The notes beneath the pieces are model-generated. The model was not told where the DNA came from, did not search any database, and saw nothing but the letters and a program-made list of their open reading frames with translations. From Phytopythium helicoides (lineage: Eukaryota > Oomycota > Peronosporomycetes > Pythiales > Pythiaceae), in NCBI GenBank assembly GCA_024867545.1, contig JANFNE010000012.1, forward strand, positions 496,001 to 560,000: a DNA stretch of 64,000 bases, given 5' to 3'. The position numbers were made by a program, and so were the translations under genes. Shown here piece after piece: positions 9,167-18,134 of this stretch; positions within the stretch are counted from its first letter, which is position 1; every line of letters starts with the position of its first letter.

Positions 9167-9710
9167 GAGCAGCGCGCGAGGGAGAGAAGGGTCGGCGATG
9201 AGGTGAAGTGGCGGCTTTTTTCGGAGCACCGGTACGGTAGCGGAAAATCTACGGTACAAACAGCCGAGGACACCGAAGCGCGCGCCTTTCACGTCAACAA
9301 GAGCCCGACATAAGCAAGGTGAAGTTGTGGACCACATTGTAGGTGCTAGTGACTTGGGTTGACTATCGCTTGCAAATCCCAAGGATGCGATCCCGTCGTA
9401 TCAGCGGCGAGGAGGAGTTCAGTTAATTCGCGCACCAGCCAATCAGACGCGGTGGAACGTGCAGTACCGTGGTCACACAATTGCAATCTATCATCCCTCG
9501 CGTGAAACAACATCAGACAGGCAAACGCTCGATAAAAGGTGCATTCCGAGCCACTGTCGTCCCGCCGTGGTATCAGCCGCGCCGCCGCTATCAGCTCTCG
9601 CAGGCCTTTCGAAAACGCGCGGCGCATCAAGTGTCTACCGGCCGCGCCACCTCCCTGCACAGCGGCCCCCATGGCGTTCGACACACTCGCGCTCTTCCCG
9701 CCGCTGCGCC
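9167..9710. promoter_or_regulatory. Shared divergent promoter region between two bZIP genes
   Basis: This 544-bp spacer separates head-to-head bZIP genes. It contains a CCAAT box at 9439-9443, a TATA-like 'gataaaag' near 9531 and an initiator-like 'gcattcc' at about 9541-9547, which would place a plus-strand start roughly 165 bp before the ATG at 9711. The elements are read from sequence; promoter activity is inferred. Confidence 0.4.
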
Positions 9711-11336
9711 ATGTCGTCGCCCTCGTCCTCGCCTTCCAGCGCCGCCGCCTCCACGCCTCGCGACCTGTGGCCGCCCGAGGGTTCGCCGCCCTCCGCTGGC
9801 GCCAAAGTGCAGCCGCTGGGGGACGCCGTGGGCTTCGCGTCGGCGCTGCAGTCGCTGTGGGAGCAGGCGGACGCGGCGCCGCCCGCTTCTTCCTCGTCGG
9901 CCGCCGCTCCGTCTGCCGCCCCCACGGCCTTCACGTGGGCCGACCCCACGCCCAAGCTGCTCGAGGTCGACGCCAAGCAGCTGCCCAACGCAGACGCCAT
10001 GGAGGTCCGGCGGATGAAGAACAGAGAGTGCATGCGCCGCGCCAGACTCAAGCAGAGGGAGGAGCTCAAGCGCATGAAGGCCATGGTCGCCGCGCTAGAG
10101 AAGCAGTACGCAGAGCTGTCCCTCCGGGCGAGAGCGGCCGAGGCAACCAAGGCGGCCGCCGCGTCCCCGTCGTCGCCCTCCTCCCCTTCCTCCGGGCCTG
10201 GTCAGCCCGAGCAGAACAGCAGCCAAATCGTATCGCGCACCGAGAAGCTGTACGGGAAGGCTGTGGAGGTAGCCAAGCGCCTCGGCGCAGAGAACCTGTA
10301 CCTGCGCGCGGCCATCCAGGAAAAGTCGCTGTGGACGCTGCAGATGCAGCGCATCCTCGAGTCCGAGCCCGAGTTCTCGATCACCAACCAGATGAACCTC
10401 AGCCTGCCGACGGGGGCTCCTAAAAAGATGCCGGCGCGCATGGCGTCGCTCCCGCTGAGTATCCTGGACCCTGACGAGGCGCGATCCGTTTACGGCTTCG
10501 AACCACTCTCAGACACGGAGATCACCGAACTCGTCCTTGAAAACGGACAGCAAATGCAGTCGGTGCGCTCGATGCTAGAAATGGGTGTTCGCTTTGGCGA
10601 CAGAGATGTGTTGACACAGGAAATGGTCGGCTGGAGCGTGCAGCAGCGCGTGACGGAGAGCACGATGGAGTTCGTCTTCACCAAGCGCTTCTCGGGGCTC
10701 AACATTGGCGCCATCATGCGCAAGACGTGGGCGAACGACGTAGACCTTGAAAAGTTCCGCCAGATCAAGTACGACCTCAAGCGGCTCGACGTGCTGCAGG
10801 AGGCCAACCCGCACGCGTACGTCCTTGGACACGACGTGCAGGCGCCCGACAAGACCAACGTCTTCCGGTCCGTGTTCCTGCGGTACTTGATCGAAACAAA
10901 CCAGACGCTGCCCAAGCCCAGCTCACCAAAGATCGTGGGCAGCCCCGACAGCAACAGCGGCAGCGACTCGGACCGAGACACTGCGCCGCTCAAGGCCACG
11001 GGGTACTTGCTGGGCACGCAGAGCACCAACCGCGACTGGTCTCAACCTGCCAAAGTCCCCGGCGCCTTGGTGGAGCTGCCGGGCTTCGAGTCCGCAGGCA
11101 TCGAAGCACGCGAGAAGCTCGTGTGGGCCGACCTGGCGCTGTCCGTGGAGCTCGTCGACATGGAGGACCCGTCGACCGGCGAGACGTGGCAGCAGGCGCG
11201 CTGGACCGGGCGCACCGACTACAAGTCGCACGCCGAGGCGCTGCGCAACGCCGCCGACATGCTCACGAGCTGTCTGCGCTGGGAGCTGCACATGATCCAG
11301 CCCGCCATGAACCTCGTGTCGCTGCAGCTGAGCTGA
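9711..11336 (+). CDS. Oomycete bZIP transcription factor (third, divergent paralogue)
   Basis: A 541-aa intronless protein. An Ala/Ser/Pro-rich N-terminus of about 95 residues leads to the motif 'LPNADAMEVRRMKNRE' and the basic region (about 100-118) with 'KNRECMRRARLKQREE', followed by Met/Leu heptads. The C-terminal domain parallels the two neighbours: 'YGFEPLSDTEI', 'GWSVQQRVTESTMEFVFTKR', 'KTWANDVDLEKFRQIK', 'NPHAYVLGHDVQ', 'GYLLGTQSTNRDWS' and 'GRTDYKSHAEALRNAADMLT'. The same frame is open 84 codons further upstream, but the ATG at 9711 fits the paralogues' N-terminal layout and the initiator near 9541. It is a probable nuclear regulator and the older duplicate of the 7694-9166 gene, from which it is divergently transcribed. 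Confidence 0.87.
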   Translation: MSSPSSSPSSAAASTPRDLWPPEGSPPSAGAKVQPLGDAVGFASALQSLWEQADAAPPASSSSAAAPSAAPTAFTWADPTPKLLEVDAKQLPNADAMEVRRMKNRECMRRARLKQREELKRMKAMVAALEKQYAELSLRARAAEATKAAAASPSSPSSPSSGPGQPEQNSSQIVSRTEKLYGKAVEVAKRLGAENLYLRAAIQEKSLWTLQMQRILESEPEFSITNQMNLSLPTGAPKKMPARMASLPLSILDPDEARSVYGFEPLSDTEITELVLENGQQMQSVRSMLEMGVRFGDRDVLTQEMVGWSVQQRVTESTMEFVFTKRFSGLNIGAIMRKTWANDVDLEKFRQIKYDLKRLDVLQEANPHAYVLGHDVQAPDKTNVFRSVFLRYLIETNQTLPKPSSPKIVGSPDSNSGSDSDRDTAPLKATGYLLGTQSTNRDWSQPAKVPGALVELPGFESAGIEAREKLVWADLALSVELVDMEDPSTGETWQQARWTGRTDYKSHAEALRNAADMLTSCLRWELHMIQPAMNLVSLQLS

Positions 11337-11749
11337 GCTGCATCCGCGCCGCGCGAGTCCCCCTAAGTTATGCAATGTACGTACGCTCGCTTCCCTCCAA
11401 CGCGGTCTCTTGGCTTGTGTCATGCTCCGGCGCGTGAGTGCAGTTGGCGCATGCCGACGGTGCACAATCACCGGCAGTCCATCAACAATCCCGCACACCT
11501 TCGCGCAACCTCCTCACCCTTCACCTTCGCGCAACCTAATCCACCTCCTCACCTTCGCGCAACCGCCGCAGCGAGAGGTCGTCCCATCGACCGACGGATT
11601 CTCGTGGTGGCGCGTACGTCGCCTCGACCTGCGCGGTGCGCTCCGCTCGCCGCTGCCTGCGCGCATTCCAGCCGCCGGCTGCTGCCTGAGGACTCGCCTG
11701 TCGGCTCCGCCAGCTCGCGCCGCGCCCGCCGCCGCTCTCGCGGCTCCAA
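11337..11749. other. Spacer before the first MATE gene
   Basis: Contains a three-fold imperfect pyrimidine-rich motif with 'accttcgcgcaacc' at about 11497-11565. No gene is visible. The CT-rich stretch is probably promoter and 5' UTR of the MATE gene. Confidence 0.4.
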
Positions 11750-13430
11750 ATGACCGCTCCGGCCCCCAGGAGCGACGCCGACCGCGCCGTGTCGCCGCTG
11801 CGCCAGCCGATGGCCAAGCCGCGCGCCAAGGGCGAGCGCGACGCGCTGCTGCCGGGAGAGCGCGGCCGCGACCTGGAGCTGCAGCGGCCGTCGGCGATCG
11901 GCGACCACGCGCCGGGAGCCGCGGCGCAGGAGCTCTCCACGCTGCTCGAGCTCGTGTACCCCGTGGTGCGTTCGCGTGTGGGCGGTGTGGGCGTCGGAGG
12001 TCGCGGGCTGACGTGAATGCTGCGATCGAGAACAGGTGCTGACGTCTGCGCTCGAGTTCCTCCCGGGGTTCACATGCATCATCCTCACGGGGCACATTGA
12101 CTCGCCGTACACCAAGCAGTACGTCGACGCCGCGACGCTGTCCACTATGGTAGGGACTCATTCGGCCGTGCTAGCTGCTTGATGCGGACTCTCATGCTGA
12201 CGTGCTGCTGACTTCCTCCAGTTCACCAACATCTCGGCGTACTCGATTGGCTTTGGGCTGACGTCGGCGCTCGACACGCTTTGTTCGCAAGCGTACGGCG
12301 CGCGCCGGCTAGACAAGATTGGCATCTACTTTCAGTCGGGCGTGCTCATCATTGCGGCGTGCATGGTCCCCATCTTCTTCCTCAACTGGTACTCGTCGAG
12401 CTTCCTGCTCATGCTCGGACAGGACCCCGAGGTGTCCAAGCTCGCGGAGGAGTTCTCGAGGCTCGTGCTGCTCGGCGTGCCCTTCGTGTTTGCCTACGAG
12501 CTCGTGCGCAAGGCACTGCAGGCGCAGAACATCATGGCACCGCTCGTCGTGATTGCTGTTATCGGCAACGCTGTCACGATCGCGCTCGGCTACTGGCTCA
12601 CGTACCACACGACTATGGGCTTTTACGGCATTGCGCTCGCTCGTGCACTCGGCAACGTCGTCATGCCCTTCCTGCTGATCCCGTACTTCCACTACCACCC
12701 GACGCATCTGTCTCAATGGTGGTGCGATGGCTGGAATATTCGCGCGGCCCTCGACCACATTGGGCTCTTCCTGCGTCTTGGCGTGCCGGGCATGCTCATG
12801 ATGATCATGGAGTGGTGGGCGTACGAAGTGCTGTCGCTGCTGGCGGGCATTCTTCCCGACGACATTGTCGCCATGAGCGCGCACGCTGTGCTGCTGAACG
12901 TGTCGTCGCTAGTGTACATGGTCTTTGCGGGTCTGTCTTCGGCTGCGAACATCCGTGTCGGGAACTGCCTTGGCGCAAACGAGCCTCGACAGGCGCAGCT
13001 AGCAAGTAGCGTCGCGCTCATGCTGACGCTGGGAATGTCGCTGACGCTCGCCACAGGACTGTACCTAACGCGCGGGTACATTCCGTTCCTGTTCGTGGGC
13101 GACCCGGAGACGGCCGAGCTCGCAGCGCGTGCGCTGCAGCTGTGGGCGCCGTTCGAAGTGCTCGACGGGCTCAACTGCGTCATCCAGGGCGTGTTCCGCG
13201 GCGCCGGCAAGCAAAAGGTGGCGGCGACGACCAACGCAATCGCATATTACGGCGCGGGCATCCCAGTGGCTGCCTTCGTGGCGTTCTCCGAGGGCATGGG
13301 GATCGAGGGTCTCTGGCTTGGCTTCGGCCTCGGCATCTTCTGCTCTTTCGCCATCCTCTTCTACCGCCTGAACCGCAAGTGGCGGTGGCGCGAGCTCGCC
13401 CTGGACGCCATGGAGCGCACCGCCGAGTAG
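11750..13430 (+). CDS. MATE-family efflux transporter, three exons
   Basis: Exons 11750-11965, 12036-12149 and 12222-13430 join in frame to a 512-aa protein; introns of 70 and 72 bp have GTGCGT...ACAG and GTAGGG...CCAG ends. The junctions are supported by the paralogues at 28170 and 30181, where the same segment ('GHIDSP', 'AATLSTM', 'FTN') continues in frame. A hydrophilic N-terminus is followed by the MATE core with 'ALDTLCSQAYGARR', 'LGQDPEV', 'GVPGMLMMIMEWWAYE' and 'NIRVGNCLGANEP', and about 12 membrane segments are expected. MATE proteins export drugs, organic cations or secondary metabolites using H+ or Na+ gradients; the substrate here is unknown. It has one more intron than the other three MATE genes in the window and is more diverged from them. 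Confidence 0.9.
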
Positions 13431-13654
13431 ACCCGCGCACAGATAGAGACCACCCGTTCCCATGTTATTAGCAAGATCCTAAAAGCTGAAGAAAAAGGAG
13501 TCGACTGCAACTGCACTGCCACCGCCACGCACTTCAACCGCACACGTCACAGAGTCACTACCCCCTTCCCTCTCTCGACTGCCGCCCGCGAACGGCGCCA
13601 ACGCCTTCAAACGCGGCTCCATACTCCCATCCCATACAGAAAGGCGGGGAAACC

Positions 13655-15541
13655 ATGGCGGCTCCCGACGCCAACGGCGTCGCCCCCGCGGCCCCCAGCG
13701 CCGCCTCCGCCGCCTCTGCGCCTCCATCTGCGTCCCCCGCCGCGCCTCCCGCGACCCCAGCGACCCCCGCGGCCGAGGCGCCAGCCGCCGCGCCAACCGC
13801 CGCCAAGAGCGCGCCGCAGGCCCCGCCGGCGCTCGTGCCGCGCTGCAGCGCCTGGTTCGACCTGTCCAAGGTCAACCCGATCGAGAAGCGCATGCTGCCC
13901 GAGTTCTTCGTGAACGAGGACAAGCACCGCGCGCTCCCGCCCGGCGGCTCGTCCAAGACGCCGCAGCTGTACCTCAAGTACCGCAACTACATGGTGGCGG
14001 CCTACCGCCAGCAGCCCAGCGTGTACCTGACGGCCACGGCCTGCCGCCGCAGCCTCGCGGGAGATGCATGTGCCATCCTGCGCGTGCACGAGTTCCTCAC
14101 GCACTGGGGCATTATCAACTTCGACGTGCCGCCGCACGCCATGCCCCCGGCGCTCAACGCAAACTACGCGCTGCGCACCGTGCGCGCGCCATCGAGTCGC
14201 GACACGCAGCTACAGCCGATCAATGTGCTTGTCGACGCCAACGCAACCAAGAACACGCAGTTGCGCTTCCGGTGCGAGCTCTGCGCGAGGGTGTGCAAGG
14301 GCGACGGCGACTTCTTCGAGCTGTCGGCCGACGCCAAGCGCCGCGTCACTAGCGCCAGCGGTGAGGGGGAGGCGCCTGCAAGCAACACCAGTAATGGGAA
14401 GGCGTTCCCAGGCAAGGACGGCGCCTTGACGGTCGGGGCGTTCTGCGCAACGCCTGGAAGTGGCATTTGCGAGGAGTGCTTCCTCACTCGCTCGTTTCCA
14501 GAATCGTTCGACTCTGGAGATTTCACGCGCGTAACTAGCTCGCCGGATGCCGAGTGGACGCAAGAAGAGCTTGAGCGATTACTGGACGCGGTGAGCACTA
14601 GCTCCAGCTCTCGCCCGGACAGCGATGGCAACGCAAAGACCGACGATATGAGCTGCGACTGGAATTACGTGGCCGCCAAGGTTGGCACAAAGACACCGGA
14701 GCAGTGCCTGCTTCACTTTCTCGAGCTCCCGCTGCTGGACAAGACCGGAGGTGGCACGACAGTGCGGGAGCTGTCGGCAGGAGCACGAACGTTGCGTCCA
14801 ATGGTGCCTGCTAGCGCGTTGAACGCCTCTGTGGTAGACTTGTCAGAGCTAGTGTCTCAAGCCGATCCGTTAGTCGCCAAAGCTGCTGCGCGCGCCGCCA
14901 TCTCTGCGATCAAGCAACTGCACACAATGCCTGTAGTCGAGAGCCACAGCCAGAATGAAGAAGTTGTCAAGACGGAAGTGAGTGACCAAGTAGCTCCGAG
15001 CAGCGAGGCTACTGGTAAGGGTGAACCTGCATCAACTGACAGCGCTCCCGACTCAGCTGATTCTACCGAGAAGGATGAAACGATGGCTATTGACGATGCA
15101 GCAAAAGCAATCGTGGACAGCAGCACGGAGGCAGGCGTAGTAGTAAAGACCGAAAATGTTGTCGAAGCTGACGGCGACGCAGTGATGGCGGACGAAAGCA
15201 TCGAGGCTGACAAGGAGGCCCCAGTCAGCTCAAGCAAGGAGACCCTTGCGGTTCTTGAGGAAGCAGCAAGTGCGACAACTGTGGCGCTTGTGGCAACCCG
15301 TGCGCATAATATCGCTGAAGCGACGGCGAATGGTCCGATTCGCGACCTCGTCAACCAGCTTCTAGAGAACCAACTGCAGCAAATGGAGCTCAAGCTGAAG
15401 CAGTTGAGCGTGCTGGAGGCCACCCTCGCAGCGGAGAGGGACCAGCTCGCGCGTGAGCGGCACGAACTGTACATGGAGCGGCTCGCATTCGCACAGGAAA
15501 AGTTGGGTAAGACCCCTGTTCCATCTGCGAGTCCGCTATAA
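13655..15541 (+). CDS. SWI3: SWI3 / SMARCC-type subunit of a SWI/SNF chromatin-remodelling complex
   Basis: A 628-aa intronless protein. An Ala/Pro-rich tail (1-60) precedes a SWIRM domain at about 65-160 ('SAWFDLSKVNPIEKRMLPEF', 'YRNYMVAAYRQQP', 'RVHEFLTHWGIINFDV'). A ZZ-like cysteine region follows ('RFRCELCARVC', then 'GICEECFLTRSFPE'), then a SANT domain at about 300-360 ('EWTQEELERLLDAV', 'DWNYVAAKVGTKTPEQCLLH'). An acidic Ser/Glu-rich linker leads to a C-terminal coiled coil at about 560-615. This order is diagnostic for SWI3/RSC8/BAF155-170, which dimerise through the coiled coil and scaffold the remodeller in the nucleus. The start at 13655 follows a CT-rich leader with a TCACTAC initiator-like site near 13553. 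Confidence 0.93.
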   Translation: MAAPDANGVAPAAPSAASAASAPPSASPAAPPATPATPAAEAPAAAPTAAKSAPQAPPALVPRCSAWFDLSKVNPIEKRMLPEFFVNEDKHRALPPGGSSKTPQLYLKYRNYMVAAYRQQPSVYLTATACRRSLAGDACAILRVHEFLTHWGIINFDVPPHAMPPALNANYALRTVRAPSSRDTQLQPINVLVDANATKNTQLRFRCELCARVCKGDGDFFELSADAKRRVTSASGEGEAPASNTSNGKAFPGKDGALTVGAFCATPGSGICEECFLTRSFPESFDSGDFTRVTSSPDAEWTQEELERLLDAVSTSSSSRPDSDGNAKTDDMSCDWNYVAAKVGTKTPEQCLLHFLELPLLDKTGGGTTVRELSAGARTLRPMVPASALNASVVDLSELVSQADPLVAKAAARAAISAIKQLHTMPVVESHSQNEEVVKTEVSDQVAPSSEATGKGEPASTDSAPDSADSTEKDETMAIDDAAKAIVDSSTEAGVVVKTENVVEADGDAVMADESIEADKEAPVSSSKETLAVLEEAASATTVALVATRAHNIAEATANGPIRDLVNQLLENQLQQMELKLKQLSVLEATLAAERDQLARERHELYMERLAFAQEKLGKTPVPSASPL

Positions 15542-15743
15542 GGTATCCAGTTAGATAACGTGAGAGCAACGCGCTGCCAAGCCTCCGCTCTGTAGTACAC
15601 GTGATTGGGTTTGTTGCTCTACTTGCTTTCAAGAGACTTGCCACGATATTGCCCTCCAGCGATGCCGGCAAAAGACCAAGCCAAATGCCGCTGCACTAAT
15701 TTTACCGGCGTCTCGATCGTTACTTCCCCAAAGAGTCGAAGAC

Positions 15744-18056
15744 ATGGCGGGGGCAGGTGGTGACGACGTACTGCTGCCTGAATGTATTGCTCGACTGAGT
15801 CAAGGAGTACGAAGGTCCACGGGTATTGCCGCGCCTACCTGCACGGCGTCTAACCAGGGCAAATGTTGGCAATAGGACTCTGATGACAATGAGATCGTGC
15901 TGGATGCACTAGACAAGCAAACTTCCGGCATTGCCAATGTTGAGATGCGACGCTTTCGGCTTCAAGATGTCAGCACCAAGCAGCTCGACACTCTCTTTAG
16001 CGGTACGCTGGTTGAACTTCTGAGGATTGCGATTTACGGGAGCTCATGTGGTGTTCTTATGCACCCAGGCTGCAGTGAGCAGTTCAATGCACTGACCCTC
16101 CAAGACTGCATTTTGCATGAACGATTCTTTTCGCACGCAACTCAGCGATTAGCAATGAGGGGCTTGGAGATAGCGAATCTCCAGGTTACGAGGTGCAAAC
16201 ATGCGGGGCTCTCAACAATTGTTGCACTTACAGGCGCATTTCTACTTCCCTCTCTTGAAGTGCTTGAGCTGTCATCTTGTGGTCTTGCACGGCAAGCCGG
16301 TATCATTCTTAGCCAGTCGCTGCAGAATTGTCGCGCTTTGCGGCGCATCGTACTTGCAGACAACAATCTGCGCGATGGAGGTGTCCGAGCCATTGCTGAT
16401 GGATTGCAAGCGCTCATTGCTTCTCGGTCAAACTCCCTTGTATCGATGCTAAATTCCTCCCTTTCGCCTGGACTAGAGGTTGTAGATATATCGTGCAACG
16501 GGATATCAGCAACGGGGCTCGCTGCACTCTCTTGTGTGAAAACACGAGAGTTGATTGCATCTCATAACGCTATTGATGGGCTCGCAATATCCCCCTCACG
16601 AGTAATATCAGCGTTTTTCCTGGACGGAGGGGAAGTGCAAGCTCTCGATCTACGAGGCAACCGATTGAGTGCAGATGGTATTGAGGAACTTGTCAGGTTT
16701 GCCTTTCATGAGCGGAGTTCGTTGAGGAAGCTGAACTTGAGCGAGTGTGAGCTGTCGATTGAAGCTATTGTCACGTTGCAAAACGGCTTGTTGCAGTCGT
16801 CACGATGTCCGCTTACTCAGTTGACAGTGGACCAGCAAACAAAAAGTAACGATGATACAGATCCAATCCGCTGCTCTAGCAAGCTTGACTCATTGGCAGC
16901 TCTTTCAGCAATGAAGAAGGCAGTTGAGGCCCAGCATCCTCAACTACGAGTTTCGATTGAGACCCACATTCAGCAGCAGTCCTTGCCTGTCTCGTCGGCA
17001 ACACAAGTCGAAACTAGAGTTACAACTTTGGGGCCGGTGGAGCCGCTTCCATCAGAACCAGCTCACTCAAATTCTCCAATCCTCGGTGATACAAGTGGTG
17101 CCGACCCAGTTCAGTCGCTCAAAATCGATCTTAGCGACACAACATTACAACTCCGACCTGCAGATGTCGAGTTCATCGTGAGTCGCACCGTAGAAAGCAT
17201 GAACCGTACGTTTGATACTCGAATTGGCCAATTCCTGGCACGAATGGAGACTCAGCAGCATGAAAAGGTATTGTGACTACACTGTGTAGGCTTGGTTTTG
17301 TGATATGAACGGAGCTAACTCTTGTTTCTCCAGCAGGCTTCACAATTGCAATTTCTCCTGGGGAAGGTTGAGGCGTGTGAACGCGCACTCCCTCGACTTG
17401 AAGCAAGATTAGACGTGCTTGCAGACCGCGTAGCTTCCAGCGCAGCTCAGGTTGCCAAGCTCCAGTCTGACGTGCAGACACAGATGTTGGCATTAAGGCA
17501 CGAGTTGCACATCAAACTCGCATCAACTCCACCCACACCAATGCTTCCAACATCGTCTCCATTGCTATCGAATGTGATGCAGACACAAGTTGATGAACTT
17601 GTTGCAATTCGGATTCGTGCAAGCGAGCAGAAAACCCATGGCGAATTGCAGAAACTGCGTCGAGAAGCTGCCGCAGCCACAGCAACCGCCACTGCAGCTG
17701 CAGCTGCAGCATCTTCATCCCCTTTACCGTCGCCTTGTATGTCCTCCTCGTCAACAGATAGTCAGGCTGTACTAGAAGCTGTATCGCTGCATCTTTCACA
17801 ATTCAAGCGTGAGCTCGACACTTCCCAGGATGGAGTGCTACGCGAGTTCACTGAAACCATCGTACGCGATGGATTGAGGTTAGAAGATCGTATGGCTCGA
17901 GTTGAGGCGCAGCTTGCAAACCTCGAAGGAGTTGTACAAGCAGAGCAACAAGCTTCGTTGATGGCACTCGAGGCGATTTCAGAAGCCTTTGGGGATGCTG
18001 CCGGTGGCAACACTAGTCCAACAGCGCAGCGGCATCAACAACGTCGAGCAAGGTGA
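15744..18056 (+). CDS. Leucine-rich-repeat plus coiled-coil protein, possibly CEP78-like
   Basis: Three exons (15744-15806, 15876-17267, 17334-18056; introns 69 and 66 bp) give a 725-aa product. The first exon encodes 'MAGAGGDDVLLPECIARLS'. Residues about 100-330 hold ribonuclease-inhibitor-type LRRs: 'LEVLELSSCGLARQAG', 'LRRIVLADNNLRDGGVRAIA', 'LEVVDISCNGISATGLAAL', 'VQALDLRGNRLSADGIEEL' and 'LRKLNLSECELSIEAI'. From about 440 to the end are coiled coils. N-terminal LRRs with C-terminal coiled coil resemble centrosomal CEP78, which would fit a flagellated zoospore organism, but this is inference from architecture only. The third exon could begin at 17337, changing one residue. It ends 79 bp from the convergent gene at 18135. 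Confidence 0.75.
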
Positions 18057-18134
18057 TGTTATCACACTCATAACAAACTACCCAATCACGTAGATAAAAA
18101 GTCAAATATGTCATGCCTCGATTGACTAAGCTTG

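Noticed and set aside
9167..9382. 72-codon N-terminal extension of the bZIP at 7694
   Set aside because: Not present in the paralogue and it would consume the divergent promoter.
13607..14137. Gly/Arg-rich minus-strand frames over the SWI3 N-terminus
   Set aside because: Antisense of an Ala/Pro-rich coding segment; low complexity.
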